This document shows, one piece after another, positions 32,883 through 37,179 of a stretch of DNA of 37,179 nt. The notes below the pieces were generated by a model. The model did no database searches. It was not told the DNA's origin and saw nothing but the letters and a program-made list of their open reading frames with translations. This DNA is from Mycobacterium talmoniae (GTDB lineage Bacteria > Actinomycetota > Actinomycetes > Mycobacteriales > Mycobacteriaceae), in assembly GCA_002967005.1 (NCBI GenBank), contig PPEA01000430.1, positions 1 to 37,179 of the forward strand. The letters run 5' to 3'. Position numbers and translations under genes: made by a program. Every line of letters starts with the position of its first letter. Positions within the stretch are counted from its first letter, which is position 1.

Positions 32883-33881
32883 TTACGAGGCGACTACCTG
32901 CGCGACGCGGACCCGCGGCCCGGCTTGGGCCACCAACTTGACGATGCCGTCGAACCGCTCGCCGTCGATGATCGGCGACAGCGGCTCGTCCTCGGCCTCG
33001 ATGACCATCTCCCGGCCGTTGACGTCGCGGACCCGCTCCCCGCGCATCCTGCCGTTGGTGAGCGCCGTGGGAAGCTGCACGATGATCCGCGACGGCGATG
33101 TCTCGCCGGCCTGAAAGTGCAGCAGACCGGGCTCGGACGCCCGGGGGAACAGCCGCAGCGGTCCGCCGATCCGCAGGTCGATCGCGCCGGCGTGCAACAA
33201 CCGGTGGCTCCGCGTCGGGACCTCCTGGCCGTCGATGACCACGCGGGCGTGCGTCGGTGCGAACAGGTGCGCCGCCCAGTTGGGCCGGTGCACCCGGCCG
33301 GGCGCAACCTTATTGGCGAGGTAGTCGGCCAACGAGCGCCCGATCACCCGGGCGACGGCCAACCGGCCATGATCGGGGTTGGAGTAGTACTTGTCGTAGA
33401 ACCGGTTGCCGACACCCCCGGCGGCCAGCCCGAAGCACAGCCGATGAAATGCCGCGCCGTCGGCCGTCTGCCCATCGAGGGCCAGTGTGTCGAGGCACAC
33501 GTCGGGCGGTGGCTGGTCCGCCTTGGCCGCGGCCGTCAGCGCGCGAACAATCGCATCGGCCCGTCCGCGGATCCGCGCCTTGCGCGCGACCGCGTTGACG
33601 CTGCCACCGTTGGTCGGCACAAACGTCGGCCAGCGTTGCTGGTCGGGGACGCAGTGCTCGATTTCGTTGATCAACCAGTGCAGCGCCCCGTCGCCGCCGT
33701 CGGCTACCAGGTGGGTGACCCGCGGATTGAGCTGCTTGATGGTCTCGCGGAGATCCTCGATAGAGGCGGTTTCGTGCACCTCGCCCCACTGGCCGACGAT
33801 ACGCCGCAACGCGGCGCTGCGATCACCCCGAGCGGCAAGGTTCTTGCGGGCTTGCGGGTTGACGATGACGGCGAGGTACAT
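32883..33881 (-). CDS. Diacylglycerol/lipid-kinase-family protein
   Basis: The ATG at 33881 starts MYLAVIVNPQARKNLAAR, the typical first strand of the diacylglycerol kinase catalytic domain. It is followed by VADGGDGALHWLINEI, a variant of the GGDGT nucleotide loop, and FVPTNGGSVNAVARKA, where most relatives have GTGN. The C-terminal beta-sandwich domain is present (LLHAGAIDLRIGGPLRLF). It would phosphorylate a lipid at the membrane, but the altered loops leave activity open. The open frame goes back to 34406, antisense to the next SDR, and that part is not coding. It is convergent with the RHH gene, 14 bases away. Confidence 0.75.
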   Translation of the reverse strand: MYLAVIVNPQARKNLAARGDRSAALRRIVGQWGEVHETASIEDLRETIKQLNPRVTHLVADGGDGALHWLINEIEHCVPDQQRWPTFVPTNGGSVNAVARKARIRGRADAIVRALTAAAKADQPPPDVCLDTLALDGQTADGAAFHRLCFGLAAGGVGNRFYDKYYSNPDHGRLAVARVIGRSLADYLANKVAPGRVHRPNWAAHLFAPTHARVVIDGQEVPTRSHRLLHAGAIDLRIGGPLRLFPRASEPGLLHFQAGETSPSRIIVQLPTALTNGRMRGERVRDVNGREMVIEAEDEPLSPIIDGERFDGIVKLVAQAGPRVRVAQVVAS

Positions 33882-34020
33882 CCCGCGCACGATACCTGCG
33901 GCGTCCCCGTTGACGAGCAATGCGGTCCGCGATTCGCCGGGTCGTCGTTTCCCGCCGGGATCGCCGCTCCCGACCAATCCCCGTCGGAACCACCCGCACC
34001 GCCGGATTAGGGTGGCTGCC

Positions 34021-34890
34021 ATGTCTGATTGGACCGCAGCCGATCTGCCGTCGTTTGCCGGCCGCACCGTCATCGTCACCGGCGCCAACAGTGGGCTCGG
34101 CGAGGTGACCGCCCGCGAGCTGGCCCGAGTCGGTGCCCGCGTCATCCTGGCGGTGCGCACCGTGGCCAAGGGGGAGGCCGCCGCGCAGCGGATGACCGGT
34201 GACGTCGAGGTGCGCCCCCTGGACCTGCAGGATCTGGCGTCGGTGCAGCGCTTCGCCGACGACATCGCGAGTGTTGATGTGCTGATCAACAACGCCGGGG
34301 TCATGGCGGTGCCGTACGCGCTGACCGTCGACGGTTTCGAGAGCCAGATCGGCACCAACCACCTCGGCCATTTCGCGCTCACCAACCTGCTGCTGCCCAA
34401 GATCACCGACCGGGTGGTGACGGTGTCCTCGCTGATGCACCACTTCGGCTACATCAGCCTCAACGACCTGAACTGGAAGTCCCGGCCGTACTCGGCGTGG
34501 CTGTCCTACAGCCAGTCCAAGCTTGCCAACCTGCTGTTCACCAAGGAACTGCAGCGGCGCCTGGATGCGGCCGGATCACCGCTGCGCGCGCTGGCCGCCC
34601 ACCCCGGCTGGTCGCACACCAACCTGCAAGGCAACTCCGGCAGCAAGTTCGTCGACGCCGCGGTGTTGGGCGTCGACCGGATGGTGTCCACCGACGCCGA
34701 CTTCGGCGCCCGGCAGACGCTGTACGCGGCGGCGCAGCGGCTGCCAGGCAATACGTTCATCGGCCCGCGATTCGGGCTGTACGGGCGCACCCAGCCGACC
34801 TGGCGCACCCCGTTGGCCAAACGGGCCACCACCGCCGCCGCGCTGTGGGAGCTGTCCGAGCAGCTCACGGCCACTAAGTTTCCGCTCTAA
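34021..34890 (+). CDS. Short-chain dehydrogenase, retinol-dehydrogenase/WWOX-like
   Basis: This 289-residue SDR has TGANSGLG (20-27), NNAGVMAVP, a VTVSSLMHHFG segment with the catalytic Ser, and the Tyr/Lys pair in YSQSK. It has the longer C-terminal part (HPGWSHTNLQ, GPRFGLYGR) of the family related to retinol dehydrogenases and mycobacterial lipid-linked SDRs. ATG 34021 is the clear start. It is divergent from the lipid-kinase-like gene and is followed 19 bases downstream by the transporter gene with a GGGAGGA ribosome-binding site. Confidence 0.92.
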   Translation: MSDWTAADLPSFAGRTVIVTGANSGLGEVTARELARVGARVILAVRTVAKGEAAAQRMTGDVEVRPLDLQDLASVQRFADDIASVDVLINNAGVMAVPYALTVDGFESQIGTNHLGHFALTNLLLPKITDRVVTVSSLMHHFGYISLNDLNWKSRPYSAWLSYSQSKLANLLFTKELQRRLDAAGSPLRALAAHPGWSHTNLQGNSGSKFVDAAVLGVDRMVSTDADFGARQTLYAAAQRLPGNTFIGPRFGLYGRTQPTWRTPLAKRATTAAALWELSEQLTATKFPL

Positions 34891-34909
34891 CGCTCCGGGA
34901 GGACCCCCA

Positions 34910-35857
34910 ATGTCGATTATGGATATCGCGATCCCGGATCCGACGATCGCGGGATTCCTCGCGCTGTGCGCCGCGCTGGCCGCCGCGATCGGGAGCGTCA
35001 TCCGCCAACGGTCCGCCCAGGAGGTCACCGACGAGCAGGTGGGCCACCTGCAGCTGTTCGGCATGTTGGTGCGCGACTTCCGGTGGTGGCTGGGCGGCCT
35101 CGGCGATGTCGCCAGCTATTGCCTGCTTGCTGCGGCCCTGGACAAGGGCTCGGTGATGCTGGTGACGGCCCTGCAGGTGACGGTGCTGCTGTTCGCGCTG
35201 CCGATCTATGCCCGAGTGACCGGCCACCGGGTGACCGGCCGGGAATGGATCTGGGCGGTCGTGCTGGTCGCCGCGCTGGCCGCGCTGATCAAGACCGCCG
35301 ACCCGGCGGTCGGCCAATCGCGCGGCTCCTTGCAAGCCTGGCTGGTGGTGGCCGTCATCCTGGGCCCGGTCTTGACGTTGTGTGTGCTGGCGGCCCGGCG
35401 CTGGGCGGATCGCCCGTTCTCGGCGGTGCTGCTGGCGGCGGTGTCCGGCTCGTCGCTGGCGCTGTTCGCGGTGCTGACCAAGGGCGTCGTCGAGGTGCTG
35501 CACCAGGGGGTGGGCGCATTGGTGCTTACCCCCGAGCTGTACGCCTGGGTGCTGGCCGGGGCGGCCGGGATGATCTTTCAGCAGTCGGCGTTCCGCGCCG
35601 GCGCCCTGACCGCCTCGCTGCCGACGATCACCGTCGCCAAGCCCGTGGTGGCCGTGGCGCTGGGGGCGACCGTGCTCAAGGAGACGTTGGAAGCCGACGG
35701 CCCGGAGTGGGCGTTGCTGATCGCGATGGTGGTGGTCGTGATCGTCGCGACGGTGGCCCTGGCGCGCGGCGAGGCCGCCAGCATGTCGGCCGGTGCGGGC
35801 CGCGATGTCAAGCGCCCCGACGTGCCGACGGCGTCGACCCACCCGGTGACCGACTGA
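34910..35857 (+). CDS. DMT-superfamily (EamA-like) membrane transporter
   Basis: This 315-residue integral membrane protein has about nine to ten hydrophobic segments, with the DMT-type first helix (GFLALCAALAAAIGSVIRQR) followed by a charged helix, and the second half beginning near AWLVVAVILGPVLTLCVLAA. The last segments (AKPVVAVALGATVLKETL, LIAMVVVVIVATVALARG) match the EamA-like terminal repeat. It is likely an exporter or metabolite transporter of unknown substrate. ATG 34910 has GGGAGGA nine bases upstream. It may be co-transcribed with the SDR. Confidence 0.87.
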   Translation: MSIMDIAIPDPTIAGFLALCAALAAAIGSVIRQRSAQEVTDEQVGHLQLFGMLVRDFRWWLGGLGDVASYCLLAAALDKGSVMLVTALQVTVLLFALPIYARVTGHRVTGREWIWAVVLVAALAALIKTADPAVGQSRGSLQAWLVVAVILGPVLTLCVLAARRWADRPFSAVLLAAVSGSSLALFAVLTKGVVEVLHQGVGALVLTPELYAWVLAGAAGMIFQQSAFRAGALTASLPTITVAKPVVAVALGATVLKETLEADGPEWALLIAMVVVVIVATVALARGEAASMSAGAGRDVKRPDVPTASTHPVTD

Positions 35858-35874
35858 CGTCGCGGGCGGGGCGC

Positions 35875-37179
35875 TCAGCTCGACCGGCGGTTGCGCCACC
35901 GGGCGAACCGCTGGGTGGGCAGCGGGATCGCGCTCATCACCGTGCTCATCGATGCGGCCACCGACTTCACCAGCGGCGCAGCGCCGGGTACCGGCGGGCG
36001 GTCGCCTTCCCACCACGTCGGCTGCAGCAGCGCCGACGTCACCGGAATCGCCCGATCGACGCTGCGATGCCCCCACTGGCAGGCGCGGTCGATGGTGGCG
36101 ACCGAGGGCGCCAGGTTCGCCGGCGACAGCGTCGGGGAGAACCGGACCAGGTGGTCGGCGTAGGGCGCATTGCGCACCATCTGCAGCTGGATCGCCTGGG
36201 TGATCGGGACCAGCCACAGGTGCCGCGGGTCCCATTGCGGGTGGAAGCAGTCGAACGCCAAGTAGCAGGCGTTGCGGGTGCCGAGCTTGCCGTCGCGGAC
36301 CCGCTTCCACGCCAGTTCCACCGGCACGTTGCTGGCCGCGCCGCCGTCGACCAGGGCGCCGACGTCGTTGTCCTCCAGCAGGGCGTCGAGCAGCGGTTCC
36401 ATCCGGGGGTCTTTGGTCTCGTGGTGCAGCACACCCGGGATCGACGACGAGAACGACGCCGCGTCAACGGCGTTGAAGTCCCGGGTCGCCTCGTCCCCGA
36501 TGACGATCGGCTTGGTCACCCGCGAGTCGATGAACGCCGCCACCTGCCACATCCGCGCCGCCACCTGCGGACCGATGCCGATCGGCAGGTACGGGATCGA
36601 CCGCAACCGCAGCGCGGCCAGTCGCTGCTGGCGAAACCGCGACGGTAGGGCGGCAAAGGAGCCTCGGCGCACCCCGGCGACCACGGCCTCGAACGGGATT
36701 GCCAGATCCGACATCCGGATCTGTTCGCCGTCCTCGCGGCGGAACAACGCGTCGGCGAACTCGTCGAAGCGCAACGAAAACATGCCGGTCAGCCCGTGCC
36801 GGCGGCGCAGTTGCTCGGGCCCCAGGATGGCGCGGTAGGACACCGTTTTCGCCCACGCCACATACTCGTCGATCGGCACCGGCAGCGCGCGGGCGACGAC
36901 GCTGCCGAGGATCGACCCGAACGACGACCCGATCAGGTAGTCGGGCACCTGCCCGGCCTCCAGCAGCCGCTGCATGCCGCCGATGTAGACGAAACCGGCG
37001 CCGCCGCCACCACCGAGGACCGTGACCAGCTTTTTGTAGCCGACCTCGGCGTCCAGTTCGGCGACCGAGAAGTCGTTGCGGTGGTGTTCGGCCAGCAGCT
37101 GCCGCTGCTCGTCCTGGTCGCCGGCCAGGCCCGCCAGCACGTCGCGGGCCGCCTGCAGGGCCGTCACCGTGTCGCGCTC
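35875..37179 (-). CDS. Patatin-like phospholipase, 5' end outside window
   Basis: The frame is open to the window edge, past a GTG at 37167, so the N-terminus is missing or lies near the edge. The visible 434 residues show the patatin core: the oxyanion loop GGGGGAGFVYIGGM, nucleophile motif GSSFGS with the catalytic Ser, and the Asp motif VDGGAASNVPVE. It would release fatty acids from phospholipids or other lipids. The N-terminal helical part resembles the DUF3336-associated lead-in of mycobacterial patatin-like proteins. It is convergent with the DMT transporter, 17 bases away. Confidence 0.9.
   Translation of the reverse strand, partial: ERDTVTALQAARDVLAGLAGDQDEQRQLLAEHHRNDFSVAELDAEVGYKKLVTVLGGGGGAGFVYIGGMQRLLEAGQVPDYLIGSSFGSILGSVVARALPVPIDEYVAWAKTVSYRAILGPEQLRRRHGLTGMFSLRFDEFADALFRREDGEQIRMSDLAIPFEAVVAGVRRGSFAALPSRFRQQRLAALRLRSIPYLPIGIGPQVAARMWQVAAFIDSRVTKPIVIGDEATRDFNAVDAASFSSSIPGVLHHETKDPRMEPLLDALLEDNDVGALVDGGAASNVPVELAWKRVRDGKLGTRNACYLAFDCFHPQWDPRHLWLVPITQAIQLQMVRNAPYADHLVRFSPTLSPANLAPSVATIDRACQWGHRSVDRAIPVTSALLQPTWWEGDRPPVPGAAPLVKSVAASMSTVMSAIPLPTQRFARWRNRRSS

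Noticed and set aside
34966..36648. Long plus-strand and minus-strand frames (560 and 478 codons) across the transporter and patatin genes
   Set aside because: Low-complexity Arg/Gly-rich translations antisense to or out of frame with two well-supported genes.

Overview
The window is high-GC actinobacterial DNA, most likely from a Mycobacterium. Supporting signs are a Der GTPase of mycobacterial type, VirS-like AraC regulators, a deazaflavin-type nitroreductase, a PPOX-family gene, a LipH/HSL-type lipase, an FAAL-containing megaenzyme and many SDR and alpha/beta-hydrolase genes. I cannot name the species from sequence alone.

Layout. (1) 1-1.7 kb: the 3' part of der and a TSUP-family transporter, ordinary chromosomal genes. 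(2) 1.7-7.8 kb: an accessory patch with lower GC than its flanks. It holds a two-HTH PD-(D/E)XK-like nuclease beside tRNA-Pro(GGG), a gene-poor stretch with a tRNA-like 3' fragment, and a divergent pair: an alpha/beta hydrolase and a caspase - STAND NTPase - TPR protein whose repeat array is frameshifted. This pair looks like a conflict or programmed-death module. (3) 7.9-20.7 kb: a catabolic or detoxification cluster. It contains quinone oxidoreductase, two tandem AraC regulators, DJ-1-like protein, phosphotriesterase-like lactonase, SDR, saccharopine-dehydrogenase-like protein, MpaB-type oxygenase, nitroreductase, aldehyde dehydrogenase, lipase and an acetoacetate-decarboxylase-like protein. 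Four promoters in it carry the same 14-bp direct repeat at 21-bp spacing, placed 24-25 bp upstream of a TAnnnT -10 box. This defines a probable AraC regulon that includes the regulators themselves.

(4) 20.7-25.7 kb: PPOX-family protein, macrodomain protein, two membrane proteins, a monooxygenase-like small protein, and two abutting gene remnants (TetR and CocE/NonD C-termini). (5) 25.7-31.9 kb: a tight four-gene operon encoding an FAAL-ACP-thioester reductase megaenzyme, an ExxH-rich metalloprotein, an epoxide-hydrolase-like enzyme and a ferredoxin-type reductase. It reads as a self-contained fatty-aldehyde-forming and oxidising pathway. (6) 31.9-37.2 kb: an AT-richer intergenic stretch, a small ribbon-helix-helix protein with a possible operator, a lipid-kinase-like protein, an SDR, a DMT-type transporter and a patatin-like phospholipase that runs off the window.

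Decay is conspicuous between 7 and 25 kb: three genes with clear frame breaks (TPR array, saccharopine-dehydrogenase-like, aldehyde dehydrogenase) and four truncated remnants (PPOX, DJ-1, CocE, TetR). The remnants cannot be sequencing errors; the single-base frame breaks could be.
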